Of a stretch of 64,000 nucleotides of DNA, positions 1 to 7,598 are shown piece by piece. The notes beneath the pieces are model-generated. The model was not told the DNA's origin and did not search any database. It saw only the letters and a list, made by a program, of their open reading frames with translations. Source of the DNA: Kribbella sp. NBC_01245 (lineage in GTDB: Bacteria; Actinomycetota; Actinomycetes; Propionibacteriales; Kribbellaceae); contig NZ_CP108487.1 in assembly GCF_036226525.1 (NCBI RefSeq), positions 744,001-808,000 on the forward strand, read 5' to 3'. A program made the position numbers and the translations under genes. Position 1 is the first letter of the stretch; every line of letters starts with the position of its first letter.

Positions 1-347
1 GTGGTATCGACCTCCTGAGCCCAGACCTTGTCGGGCTCTCCCGGCAGCGCCGGACCAGAGCGAATACCGACGGCCGGCCGACCTCCCATAGCGCCGGCTC
101 GCGGGTCCATCGGACCGCCGGGCAGCTGTCAGCTCTGGGAGCCAAGGCCAAAACCCTCATCGTCCGGCCTACCCCGATCACGCTGGAACCACTCACCTCG
201 CCAACGCACCGGCGATCCGACCTGGTCCTCGAGATCGACAACGCCGGCGGCCTGAACGTCCGCGACCAGGTCCGCCTCGCCATCGACGTCTCCCGCGTCC
301 ACATCTTCGACCGCCACGGCCAACGAGTCGACCGCGTCCAGCGCTAA
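1..347 (+). CDS. Partial 3' end of an open frame, possibly a sugar-ABC ATPase tail
   Basis: A frame is open from the left edge (codons in phase with position 3) to TAA at 345-347. Its last 25-30 residues, around VRDQVRLAIDVSRVHIFD, resemble the end of the TOBE region in UgpC/MsmK-type ATPases of carbohydrate ABC importers. Those typically close with a phrase like VRLAVDVSRVHLFD. The upstream half (RQRRTRANTDGRPTSHSAG) does not resemble that family, so the gene may be decayed or frameshifted, or the likeness may be chance. If it is real, it would be the only ABC ATPase-related sequence in the window. Confidence 0.35.
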   Translation, partial: GIDLLSPDLVGLSRQRRTRANTDGRPTSHSAGSRVHRTAGQLSALGAKAKTLIVRPTPITLEPLTSPTHRRSDLVLEIDNAGGLNVRDQVRLAIDVSRVHIFDRHGQRVDRVQR

Positions 348-481
348 CCCCTGCGCTCCTGCCTTTGCGGCGGGTCGGACCGCTTGTTGGCAAGCCAGCC
401 GAGCGGTACGACCGCGATGACGTAGACGACGAGCTGGATGAGGGTGGGCACGCAGCTCATCGTCGCGGGGCTCTTGGTGGG

Positions 482-620
482 CACCCGGCCCCCTGAGTTC
501 TTCCGAATTGTCAGGCCGGTCCGGGCCGCGTCAAGGGCTTCATCACCTAACGGTGACGCTAACGCGCCCTTGACCCGACCCGAACCGGCCAAGGGCGGCT
601 GGCTATCAGGGGGCCGGGTG
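482..620 (+). repeat. 139-bp palindromic element, copy 1
   Basis: The ends are perfect 15-bp inverted repeats, CACCCGGCCCCCTGA (482-496) and its complement (606-620). Inside are long imperfect arms (514-538 pairing with 566-590). At the tip is a 5-bp stem, TCACC (543-547) with GGTGA (552-556), and a 4-base loop. The whole element can fold into one long hairpin. It is about 92% identical to the copy at 1392-1530, which lies in the opposite orientation. Similarity continues about 10 bp beyond each end (TTGGTGGG on the left, GTCTGACCGG on the right). Confidence 0.85.
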
Positions 621-666
621 AGGTCTGACCGGTTGCCTCGCGCCGTCCCGTTCGCTGAGGTCTGCG

Positions 667-750
667 CGTGCATAGGTCTTCGTATGTCGCAGAGGTCCCC
701 TCGTGCATAGGTCCTCGGGTGCCGCATGGTCGTCGCACGCCGCCTAGGTC
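667..750 (+). repeat. Three degenerate tandem units of about 36 nt
   Basis: CGTGCATAGGTCTTCG at 667 recurs as CGTGCATAGGTCCTCG at 702 and more loosely as CGCCTAGGTCGTCG near 741. The TAGGTC core is spaced 35 and 37 nt apart. The units differ too much along their length to be a CRISPR array. Function is unknown. Confidence 0.5.
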
Positions 751-780
751 GTCGCTTGCGAGGGGGACCATTGCGAGAGT

Positions 781-813
781 GGGTTACCACCTCGGATTCT
801 GAGGTGGTCACCC
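781..813. repeat. Hairpin with 13-bp arms
   Basis: GGGTTACCACCTC (781-793) faces GAGGTGGTCACCC (801-813) across a 7-base loop, with one mismatch. There is no T tract, so it is more likely a repeat or DNA-binding palindrome than a classical terminator. Confidence 0.6.
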
Positions 814-963
814 TCCTCCGGCATGGCCAGCCACTGCCCGGGCGGCCCATTTGGCCCGAAATCGTGCGTTATCCCCTGAAGTCCTGGGTTCCGGTGCCAG
901 ATAAGTGGCCCGGAATCCACAACTCGAGGGGATTACGCACGAATTCGGGCGCTTCCTGAGTGG

Positions 964-996
964 ACTGGACGTTTTCCGGGCCGAAAAACGTCCAGT
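964..996. repeat. GGACGTTTT palindrome, copy 1
   Basis: ACTGGACGTTTT (964-975) is followed by its perfect 12-bp complement (985-996) across a CG-rich spacer. A related palindrome lies about 110 bp downstream at 1079-1104, so the motif is a small interspersed family. Confidence 0.6.
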
Positions 997-1078
997 TCGG
1001 TGGGGAAGCTGCGAGTGCGGCCGTCGATTGGCGTCGGGTCGTCGGTTTTGGGGTGATCGTCGTCGTTGTGAGCGGGCC

Positions 1079-1104
1079 GGACGTTTTTCGGGCCGGAAAC
1101 GTCC
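1079..1104. repeat. GGACGTTTT palindrome, copy 2
   Basis: GGACGTTT (1079-1086) pairs with AAACGTCC (1097-1104) across a CGGGCCG-type spacer like that of the copy at 964-996. Confidence 0.55.
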
Positions 1105-1292
1105 AGTGGGCTCACAAAGCTGGGTCGGCGGGCCGCCACGCAGCCACAACGTGAGAGTGAAGCGCTTCAACCCGGCGGAAGCTGGACTTGTGGCTGCGTA
1201 GCGGTCCGCGGCGGACGTGCACCCCCACGCGAGGCACCGAAAAGGCCCGTTTCTGCAGAAAACTGGCCGTCGTGTGGTCGTGCACGTCCGCC

Positions 1293-1369
1293 CAATCCGA
1301 CGCGCCAATCCGACGCGCCAACTCGACGCGGCAGCGCCCGGCCCCACACTCGACGCGGCAGCGCCCGGC
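1293..1369 (+). repeat. Two adjacent tandem duplications
   Basis: CAATCCGACGCGC occurs twice head to tail (1293-1305 and 1306-1318). A second unit, starting ACTCGACGCGGCAGCG and 22 nt long, occurs at 1321-1342 and 1348-1369. These look like recent slippage or duplication tracts. Confidence 0.7.
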
Positions 1370-1391
1370 ACTGCCAAACCCGGTCAGACTC

Positions 1392-1530
1392 CACCCGTCC
1401 CCCTGATAGCCCGCTGCCTTTGGCCGGTTCGGGTCGGGTCAAGGGCGCGTCAGCGTCGGCGCTAGCCGATGAAGCCCTTGACGCGGCCCGGACCGGCCTG
1501 ACAATTCGGAAGAACTCAGGGGGACGGGTG
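1392..1530 (-). repeat. 139-bp palindromic element, copy 2 (inverted)
   Basis: This is the same length as copy 1, in inverted orientation. Its terminal repeats read CACCCGTCCCCCTGA (1392-1406) and the exact complement (1516-1530). The seventh base pair has therefore changed from G-C in copy 1 to T-A here without breaking the stem. The tip stem is TCGGC/GCCGA instead of TCACC/GGTGA, again with both partners changed together. Such paired changes point to selection on the folded form, or to hairpin-templated repair. Confidence 0.85.
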
Positions 1531-1576
1531 CCCACCAAAGACCCCGGCCCGAAGGCTGATGCCGGGCAGGCCTTTA

Positions 1577-1664
1577 GCGTTGATTCGTCTGAATCCGCCC
1601 GCCCACGCTGCTGGCCAATCGACCCGCCGCGGGAAGGGGCGAGCGGATGCAGACGAATCAACGC
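1577..1664. repeat. Inverted repeat with about 22-bp arms
   Basis: GCGTTGATTCGTCTG (1577-1591) is perfectly complementary to 1650-1664. The pairing extends inward through ATCCGC/GCGGAT with one unpaired base. The loop is about 44 nt. It has no gene context. Confidence 0.65.
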
Positions 1665-2018
1665 AAGGAAATGGGCGGCGCCGTGGCCGGAACGGGTGAG
1701 GCCGTGGCGCGGGGTGGCGGGCAGGATGGCGGGCGGGCGTCAGCACTTCACGCGTCGGGTGCACAGGTCCCCGCAGGCCTACCGCCGCGCCTTCCAATCA
1801 CGCTGAAGTTCTTCGATGCCTACGGCCACATCATGATCCGTGCGGCGATGAACGCAGGTCCGGTGCCCGACAGGTTCAACATGAACGACGCGCCTGGGTC
1901 TCCGCCTCACGGCCTCGGCGTCTCGCCGCATCCGGGAGGCGCGTGAGTCGCTGAGTTGCGCCATGGCGAGGTGGTGCGGGCATCCGGCGGGCAGGGGCGC
2001 GGTCGGTAGCATCGGGGT

Positions 2019-2537
2019 GTGGCGATCTTTCGGTTGAATCATGCGGTTTTGTACGTGCGCGACGTTGCCGCGAGTGTCGCGTTTTACCGCGACGTGCTCG
2101 GCTTTGGCTACACCGAGGGCGGGGACTCGTTTGAGGGGGCGGCGTTTCTGCGGGCGCCGGGGTCGACCAATGACCATGACCTTGGACTGTTCCAGGTCGG
2201 TGCCAACGCCGCATCGTCCGGCGCTGGGAAGACGTCGGTCGGGCTCTACCACCTCGCGTGGGAAGTCGACACGCTAGGGGACCTCGAGGACTTGGCGAAG
2301 AAGTTGGCCGATGCCGGTGCGCTGGCCGGCTCGACCGACCACGGCACTACGAAGTCGCTCTACGGCAAGGACCCCGACGGTTTGGATTTCGAGATCGTCT
2401 GGATCATCCCGACGGCCCTGCTGACCGACGAGGACCGCCAGAAGACCGGCATGACCCGCCTCGACCTGGCAGCCGAAGTCACCAAGTACGGCCGCGAAGC
2501 CCGCAGCGGCCTCGGCATCTCCCGCCCACTCGACTAG
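2019..2537 (+). CDS. VOC (glyoxalase/extradiol-dioxygenase fold) protein
   Basis: A 172-residue single-chain protein of the vicinal oxygen chelate fold, starting at GTG. The N-terminal strand FRLNHAVLYVRD supplies a candidate metal-binding His8. The second module has GLYHLAWEV (His78) and closes with DPDGLDFEIVW (Glu125). These are the expected ligand positions in glyoxalase/dioxygenase-like enzymes. His108 in DHGTTKSLYG sits where such enzymes often bind substrate. Members use a divalent metal to isomerise, cleave or bind small molecules, and the substrate here cannot be read from sequence. The stop overlaps that of the convergent RpiR gene by 3 bp. Confidence 0.8.
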   Translation: MAIFRLNHAVLYVRDVAASVAFYRDVLGFGYTEGGDSFEGAAFLRAPGSTNDHDLGLFQVGANAASSGAGKTSVGLYHLAWEVDTLGDLEDLAKKLADAGALAGSTDHGTTKSLYGKDPDGLDFEIVWIIPTALLTDEDRQKTGMTRLDLAAEVTKYGREARSGLGISRPLD

Positions 2538-3433
2538 TTCGACGAAGGTTTGCGTCTGCGGGGGCGGCGGTCTGGGGGTGCGGGGACGCGGTGGGAGTCG
2601 AGGGCTTCCGCGGTTGAGACGAGCAGGTCGAGGGTTTGGCCATGCGTGGTTTGGGCGATGCGCGTGTAGAGGATGTCCAGGATCAGGAATTGCGCATGGC
2701 GGTCGGCGAGGGCTCCGGCCGGCTCGATGCTCGTCTGGGACGAAGTAGCGAGGACGAGGTCCGCCACTTCGGCCAGGGGTGACTGCGGTTGGGCGGTGAT
2801 GGCAACGGTCGTGGCGCCGGCTCGGCGGGCGGTCTGCAGCACTTCGATGGTTTCCACGACCTGCCCGGACGACGAGATGCCGACGAAGACGTCCGTCGTA
2901 TCGGCCAGGGTGGCGGCGACGATCCCGGTGTGGACATCGGTGGAACTCCAACAGGGGATGGCGATCCGCTGCAAGCGTCGGCGCAGTTCGTCAGCGCTCA
3001 CCCCGCTGGTCCCGATGCCGAAGAAGTGGCAATGCCGGGCCGCGACCAGTTTCGCGACCACGTCGTCCACGGCGGTCAGGTCGAGTTGTTCGGCGGTTCG
3101 GGCGAGCGCCTGGGTATTGGTCGCGACCAGCACCTTGAGCACTTGCTCCGTGGTGTCGTCAGGACCGATCTCGCGACCGATGTCGTCACTCCACCGCTGC
3201 GCGCCCGACCGGCCGACCTCTTCGGCCATCGCGACGCGCAGTTCGGCGTACCCCTTGAGGCCGCAAGCGCGGCAGAAGCGGGTCACCGTGCCCTGCGACG
3301 TACCGGTGCGCTCGGCCAACTCGGTGATCGTCAACCGCGCCGCCACCGACGGCTCGGTCAACACGAAGTCGGCGATTCGCCGTAGCGAACCGGTCAGGCC
3401 CGCATTGGCCGCCCGCACACTGTCCAGGGTCAC
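2534..3433 (-). CDS. MurR/RpiR-family transcriptional regulator
   Basis: A 299-residue sugar-phosphate-responsive regulator. The N-terminal HTH_6 domain carries LTITELAERTGTSQGTVTRF. A central-to-C-terminal SIS domain (HFFGIGTSGVSADELRRRL, then VGISSSGQVVETIE) would bind a phosphosugar. An upstream in-frame TTG at 3472 exists, but GTG at 3433 is preceded by a strong GAGGAG site six bases away, so I chose GTG. It diverges from the secreted GH16 enzyme at 3655. AT-rich palindromic sites in the gap suggest it controls that gene and itself. Confidence 0.85.
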   Translation of the reverse strand: MTLDSVRAANAGLTGSLRRIADFVLTEPSVAARLTITELAERTGTSQGTVTRFCRACGLKGYAELRVAMAEEVGRSGAQRWSDDIGREIGPDDTTEQVLKVLVATNTQALARTAEQLDLTAVDDVVAKLVAARHCHFFGIGTSGVSADELRRRLQRIAIPCWSSTDVHTGIVAATLADTTDVFVGISSSGQVVETIEVLQTARRAGATTVAITAQPQSPLAEVADLVLATSSQTSIEPAGALADRHAQFLILDILYTRIAQTTHGQTLDLLVSTAEALDSHRVPAPPDRRPRRRKPSSN

Positions 3434-3455
3434 GGCGCTCTCCTCGCTGGTGGTC

Positions 3456-3513
3456 GGATAATTATTGCTCAACGGTGCTGAATATGGCAGGGATGGAAAA
3501 AATAATCATTCCC
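3456..3513. promoter_or_regulatory. Putative RpiR operators between regulator and GH16 gene
   Basis: Two AT-rich islands stand out in GC-rich DNA: GGATAATTATTGCTC (3456-3470) and GGAAAAAATAATCATTCCC (3495-3513). Both share a TAATYATT core with the repeats upstream of the transporter gene at 36863, which also has an RpiR regulator nearby. Binding by the divergent RpiR protein is inferred from position. Confidence 0.45.
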
Positions 3514-3654
3514 AAGTCTTGCCTTCGGCCGCGGCCCGAGCCCATCATCAGGAACCGTAGTCAATCGATCACCGAGCTGACAGCAGACTCCGCCGGCTTG
3601 TGGTGCAACGAACCCGCCCGTTCGCGCAGAACCCTTTGAGAGTGAGGCTTTGCC

Positions 3655-4869
3655 ATGCCCGAAAACCGCCCAAGTCCACCTGCCTCAGGTCGTCCGTTCC
3701 TTGGCAAGGCGGTGGCGATCCTTTGCAGCATGACGGTCGCGACCGCACTGACGATCACCGTTGCCGGCCAAAGCGCTGACGCCGCACAGCGAGAGGGTTC
3801 GGCCGCCGCGGGGGAGTGTGGGGTCATCTTCGACGACTTCCACTACAGCTCCCACACCGACCCGAATCTGCAGGCGCGCGGCTGGAACGCGCGGGACAAC
3901 GCGGGCGGCCCCGGCGTTCCAGGGGCGAGCTGGCGAGCCGCCAACATCACCTTCCCGACCTTCGACGGCGACAAGGTGGCCCAGCTCGCGGCGTCCACCG
4001 ACGGAACCAGTGGCGGCACTGTTCACGCCGAACTTCGCCAGACGCAGCAACGCGTGCGGGAAGGCACGTACGCGACTCGGGTCCGCTTCAGCGACGTACC
4101 CGTCAGTGGTTCGGATGGCGATCACATCAACCAGACCGCGTTCACGATCACACCACTGCGGTACGACTACGACCCGCTCTACAGTGAACTCGATTTCGCC
4201 GAGTACCTGCCCAACGGTGGCTGGGGAGAGACCGGACCCGTCAACTTCCACACCAGTTGGTACACGTATCGGCTCGAGCCGTGGGACGCCTGGCGCGCCT
4301 ACACCGCCGTACACAACTCGCACGCGGGTTGGCACGATCTGGTCACTCAAGTGGCTGATGGTCACGTGCGGTACTACGTGGACGGCGTGCTGAAGGCCGA
4401 CCACACCGTTGACGATCGCGGTAATCCCGTCACGCCGCGACAGGACATGACGATGAACTACAACCTCTGGTTCATCGACCTGGCAACTCATTCCGGTGGG
4501 ACCAGCACCTATCAGCAGCAGGTGGACTGGGCGTACTACGCCAAGAACGAGGTCGTCTCTCCAGCGGACGCCGTTGCCCGTGCAGCGTGGTACCGGGCCG
4601 GCGGCACGAGCTTCGTCGACACACTCGTTGCCGGCGGCACCTGCCAGCCCACGACTCCGCCGACCACTCCTCCGACAACCCCGCCGACGACTCCGCCGAC
4701 CAACCCGCCGACCGATTGTGCCAACGCCCAGGCCTGGAACTGGGGAACGGTGTACTTGGAAGGCCATCACGTCAAGCACGTCGGCAAACTCTGGCGAGCC
4801 CGCTGGTGGACCCAGGGTTCGGAACCAGGCCTGACCGCCCAATGGGCTGAAGTGGGCCCCTGCTCCTGA
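3655..4869 (+). CDS. Secreted GH16-type glycanase with CBM5/12 domain
   Basis: A 404-residue exported enzyme. Residues 1 to about 43 form a signal peptide (hydrophobic VAILCSMTVATALTITVAG, then SADA). The catalytic domain follows. YSELDFAEYL at about 176-185 matches the GH16 E-x-D-x-x-E motif, giving nucleophile and acid/base glutamates about five residues apart. The domain has the aromatic-rich strands of that beta-sandwich family. A TTPP repeat linker (about 332-353) leads to a C-terminal module with WNWGTVYLEGHHVKHVGKLW and ARWW, a CBM5/12-type polysaccharide-binding domain. It probably hydrolyses a beta-glucan or related polymer outside the cell. The start has GTGAGG upstream. Confidence 0.8.
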   Translation: MPENRPSPPASGRPFLGKAVAILCSMTVATALTITVAGQSADAAQREGSAAAGECGVIFDDFHYSSHTDPNLQARGWNARDNAGGPGVPGASWRAANITFPTFDGDKVAQLAASTDGTSGGTVHAELRQTQQRVREGTYATRVRFSDVPVSGSDGDHINQTAFTITPLRYDYDPLYSELDFAEYLPNGGWGETGPVNFHTSWYTYRLEPWDAWRAYTAVHNSHAGWHDLVTQVADGHVRYYVDGVLKADHTVDDRGNPVTPRQDMTMNYNLWFIDLATHSGGTSTYQQQVDWAYYAKNEVVSPADAVARAAWYRAGGTSFVDTLVAGGTCQPTTPPTTPPTTPPTTPPTNPPTDCANAQAWNWGTVYLEGHHVKHVGKLWRARWWTQGSEPGLTAQWAEVGPCS

Positions 4870-4872
4870 GGC

Positions 4873-4889
4873 AGTTGCCGAAGGCAACT
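4873..4889. terminator. Bidirectional hairpin terminator
   Basis: AGTTGCC (4873-4879) and GGCAACT (4883-4889) form a perfect 7-bp stem with a 3-base loop. It lies exactly between the stops of the convergent GH16 and lipoate-ligase-like genes. Confidence 0.55.
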
Positions 4890-4907
4890 AAGGCAGTCGG
4901 CTCTGGA

Positions 4908-5639
4908 TCAGACGCGGTGGTCGTCGGCGTACGACGCGGCCAGGTCCAGGGTCGCCTGATCCAGTGGTGACGCGTCGACGCCGGCGGCGTACGCGGTGTG
5001 GAAATGCTGTTGTACGGCGGCCGCGGTCAGCTCGACGCGTTCGGTCGACACGGAGCCGACGGTCGCCGGGTCGAAGGGGAGCTCCAGGGCGCCGTACACC
5101 TCGGTCAGGAGCGACCGCACGCGCGCGTCATCGCCGATCACCGTCAACGAGCTGAACAGCCAGGCGTCGCGGACGACTCGTTGGCCGGTGCCGACGAGCT
5201 TGACCGCGCCGCGGGCGTTGATGCTCTGCGCGCCGGGACAGTATTCACCCGCGACCTCGCCGACCCGAGCGTCGATGCCGAGGGCAACGAGTTCGTCGGC
5301 GATCAGCTGGCCGAACGACTTGAATCGGCGCTCCTGGCCCTCCGCCGCCCGCGGGTCATGCCGGACGTGGTCGATGACCAGCGATTCGGAGGTGTAGGCG
5401 ACCGGCCGTCCACCAACCGCCCGGACGAGCGGCACGAAGCCCGCGTCGCGGCCGGCCCGTACGGCGGCCGCGAATCCGGGGTGCCGGGTGTCGCGGCGGC
5501 CGAAGACCAGCATCGGCTCAGCCGGCCGGTAGATCCGCAGCGCCTCCGTCAGCTCACCAGCCGACGCCCGTCGGACCAACGCGTTCGCGACCGCCAACTC
5601 CATCGCCGGATCGTCGACCGGCCCCGAGAACACCTGCAC
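4908..5639 (-). CDS. Lipoate/biotin protein ligase family protein
   Basis: A 243-residue protein of the LplA/LipB/BirA fold. Visible marks are the short loop VRAVGGRPVAYTSESLVI, equivalent to the RRxSGGGAVYHD-type substrate loop, and a conserved lysine in INARGAVKLVGTGQRV that in LplA contacts the acyl-adenylate. It is shorter than E. coli LplA and lacks a clear C-terminal accessory domain. Such actinobacterial proteins are annotated as lipoate-protein ligase A family, and activity has to be inferred. It ends convergently with the GH16 gene and diverges from fprA. Confidence 0.7.
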   Translation of the reverse strand: MQVFSGPVDDPAMELAVANALVRRASAGELTEALRIYRPAEPMLVFGRRDTRHPGFAAAVRAGRDAGFVPLVRAVGGRPVAYTSESLVIDHVRHDPRAAEGQERRFKSFGQLIADELVALGIDARVGEVAGEYCPGAQSINARGAVKLVGTGQRVVRDAWLFSSLTVIGDDARVRSLLTEVYGALELPFDPATVGSVSTERVELTAAAVQQHFHTAYAAGVDASPLDQATLDLAASYADDHRV

Positions 5640-5725
5640 ACCGTCATCCTCCCACCCGTGGGTATGAGCTCGGTCTCAAGAGCTGGGCGTTGGTCGGGAG
5701 CCGACTGCTGCTGCAGGTAGATTGT

Positions 5726-5744
5726 TTAGGTAAGCCTTGCCTAA
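5726..5744. promoter_or_regulatory. Iron box (IdeR/DtxR operator)
   Basis: TTAGGTAAGCCTTGCCTAA is a 19-bp near-palindrome matching the DtxR/IdeR consensus TTAGGTTAGGCTAACCTAA. It lies 16 bp upstream of the GTG of the ferredoxin reductase gene, where a repressor would block the promoter when iron is plentiful. Confidence 0.85.
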
Positions 5745-5760
5745 CTAATCTGGGGAGATC

Positions 5761-7101
5761 GTGAGAGACCTCCGAGTCGCCGTCGTCGGCGCCGGGCCGG
5801 CCGGTATTTACGCCGCCGACATTCTGACCAAGGAGTACGACGGAGCCCACGTCGACCTGATCGAGCGGCTGCCGGCGCCGTTCGGTCTGGTGCGGTACGG
5901 CGTGGCGCCGGACCACCCGCGGATCAAGGAGATCATCAAGGCGTTGCACCGGGTGGTCGGCCGCGACCGGATCCGGTTCATCGGCAACGTCGAGTACGGC
6001 TCCGACCTCAAGCTCGACGACCTACGCCGGCACTACGACGCCGTCATCTTCGCGACCGGGGCGATCGCCGACCGCGAACTCGACATCCCGGGCATCGACC
6101 TACCCGGCAGCCGCGGCGCCGCCGACTTCGTCAGCTGGTACGCCGGCCACCCCGACGTACCGCGTGACTGGCCCCTGGACGCCCGCCACGTCGCGGTCAT
6201 CGGCGCCGGCAACGTGGCGCTCGACGTGGCCCGGATGCTGGCCAAGCCGGCCGACGAGCAGCTCACCACCGAGATCGCGGACAACGTCTACCGGGGTCTG
6301 AAGGCCAACCAGGCGACCGACGTGCACGTCTTCGCGCGACGTGGTCCGGCACAGATCAAGTTCACGCCGATGGAACTGCGCGAGCTCTCGCACTCCCCGG
6401 CGGTGGACGTGATCGTGCACCCCGAGGGCTTCGAGATCGATGAGGCGAGCCAGCGCGCGATCAACGCCAGCAAGGGCACGCGGCTGATGGTCGACACGCT
6501 GATGAAGTACCTCGAGGCCGAGCCGACGGGCGCGGGGCACCGCATCCACATCCACCTTTGCCACGCGCCGGTCGAGGTGCTCGGGACCGAGCGGGTCGAG
6601 GGCCTGCGGACTGAACGCACCGAACTGCAGGGCGACGGGTCTGTCCGGGGCACTGGCGAGTACGTCGATACGCCCGTGCAGGCCGTCTACCGCGCGGTCG
6701 GGTACCTCTCCTCGCACCTGCCTGGACTGCCGTTCGACCACCAGGCCGGCGTGATGACCAATGACCGCGGCCGGGTGCTCGGCATGGACGACATCCCGCT
6801 CGTCGGGCTGTACGTCACGGGCTGGATCAAGCGCGGCCCCATCGGCCTGATCGGTCACACCAAGTCGGACGCGGCCGAGACGATCGCAAGCCTGCTCGAC
6901 GACATCGACAGCCTGCCGCGGCCCGAGCTGCCGGCCCCCGACGCGATCCTGAAACACCTCGCCGACCGCGGCGCCACCGTGGTCGACGCCGACGGCTGGT
7001 CCCGCCTGGACGCCCACGAACTAACCCTCGGCCGCGACCACGGCCGCGAGCGAATCAAGGTCGTCCCTCGCGACGAGATGATTCAAGCCGCCCAGCTCTG
7101 A
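5761..7101 (+). CDS. fprA: FprA-type ferredoxin/adrenodoxin-NADP+ reductase
   Basis: A 446-residue flavoprotein. VVGAGPAGIYAADIL (about 6-20) is the FAD-binding GxGxxG fold. VIGAGNVALDVARML (about 146-160) is the NADPH-binding segment. ARRGPAQIKFT and the closing GWIKRGPIGLIGHTKSDA are typical of the adrenodoxin-reductase-like family (Mycobacterium FprA, FNR). It passes electrons from NADPH to ferredoxins that serve P450s and other redox enzymes. GTG start with GGGGAG seven bases upstream. The iron box just ahead suggests induction under iron limitation. The length is close to the family norm. Confidence 0.9.
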   Translation: MRDLRVAVVGAGPAGIYAADILTKEYDGAHVDLIERLPAPFGLVRYGVAPDHPRIKEIIKALHRVVGRDRIRFIGNVEYGSDLKLDDLRRHYDAVIFATGAIADRELDIPGIDLPGSRGAADFVSWYAGHPDVPRDWPLDARHVAVIGAGNVALDVARMLAKPADEQLTTEIADNVYRGLKANQATDVHVFARRGPAQIKFTPMELRELSHSPAVDVIVHPEGFEIDEASQRAINASKGTRLMVDTLMKYLEAEPTGAGHRIHIHLCHAPVEVLGTERVEGLRTERTELQGDGSVRGTGEYVDTPVQAVYRAVGYLSSHLPGLPFDHQAGVMTNDRGRVLGMDDIPLVGLYVTGWIKRGPIGLIGHTKSDAAETIASLLDDIDSLPRPELPAPDAILKHLADRGATVVDADGWSRLDAHELTLGRDHGRERIKVVPRDEMIQAAQL

Positions 7102-7598
7102 GTGCTGTCCGATTCAGTACGACGTGATGGGCAAGGCAACTTTCTGTGCACGAAGCGGAATGACTCTCCCGGCAAGGTCGCGAAACAGGTGTGATTGCGG
7201 TATAGGAATCGATTCGACGATAATTTAAAAGACAATTGTTTATTGGACGGCGTTTTCCAAGGTAAACAGCAGGTAACGCCGAGGATTCATAGGTGAGTTA
7301 TCACACTTCCACTTATCGAAATTGCCCCGTTTTACTCTCCCGAAGTGACGTCCTGTCACCTAAAGTAGCCACGTCACCAAGAGAGTCAGGGGCTGGGGAG
7401 CTTCGTCCGGCGGGGACCTGGCAGGGGGCTGGCAGGGACCGAAAATGGGTCGCCGGAGACTCTGGCGGTGGCGCTGCTCAGCGGGGCGAAAAAGCTGAGC
7501 AGAACGGAACGGCGGGCGCGCCTGGCCTTCCGTGGGGCAGCTTTGCCGACCGCATCGGGCGGATACGGCGGCAAAGCTGCCCGTTCCCAAACAGGCGC
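7102..7598. other. Intergenic region with AT-rich island and hairpins
   Basis: About 500 bp without a gene. 7190-7340 is unusually AT-rich for this DNA (for example GATAATTTAAAAGACAATTG), perhaps a promoter-like or horizontally acquired patch. The right half holds two perfect hairpins: CTGCTCAGC (7474-7482) with GCTGAGCAG (7494-7502), and GGGCAGCTTTGCCG (7535-7548) with its complement (7569-7582). Neither has a T tract. Confidence 0.5.
7535..7582. terminator. 14-bp perfect stem between fprA and hydrolase ends
   Basis: GGGCAGCTTTGCCG at 7535-7548 pairs perfectly with 7569-7582 across 20 nt. It lies 16 bp past the stop of the leftward hydrolase gene, so it could terminate that transcript. It could also be a mobile palindrome. 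Confidence 0.4.

Larger units (their letters stand above)
348..2018. other. Gene-poor, palindrome-rich intergenic region
   Basis: About 1.7 kb without a convincing gene. The frames that cross it have no recognisable domains, and several read as mirror images on the two strands because the DNA is built of inverted repeats. The contents are listed separately: two 139-bp structured elements in opposite orientation, a short tandem array, a 13-bp-arm hairpin, two GGACGTTT palindromes, tandem duplications near 1300 and a 22-bp-arm inverted repeat near 1600. It may be a graveyard of small mobile repeats. Confidence 0.6.

Noticed and set aside
667..750. Possible CRISPR-like array
   Set aside because: Only three degenerate units about 36 nt apart, without distinct conserved repeat and variable spacer, and no cas genes nearby.
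438..1661. Matching peptides read on opposite strands near 438-710 and 1167-1661
   Set aside because: They mirror each other only because the DNA is an inverted repeat. The base changes preserve pairing rather than codons.
1647..1946. Open frame ending GVSPHPGGA before the VOC gene
   Set aside because: No ribosome site and no recognisable family. It begins inside an inverted repeat. It could be a remnant, but the evidence is too thin.
4645..4715. Short GC-rich tandem repeat
   Set aside because: It encodes the threonine-proline linker of the GH16 enzyme. It is coding repetition, not a regulatory repeat.
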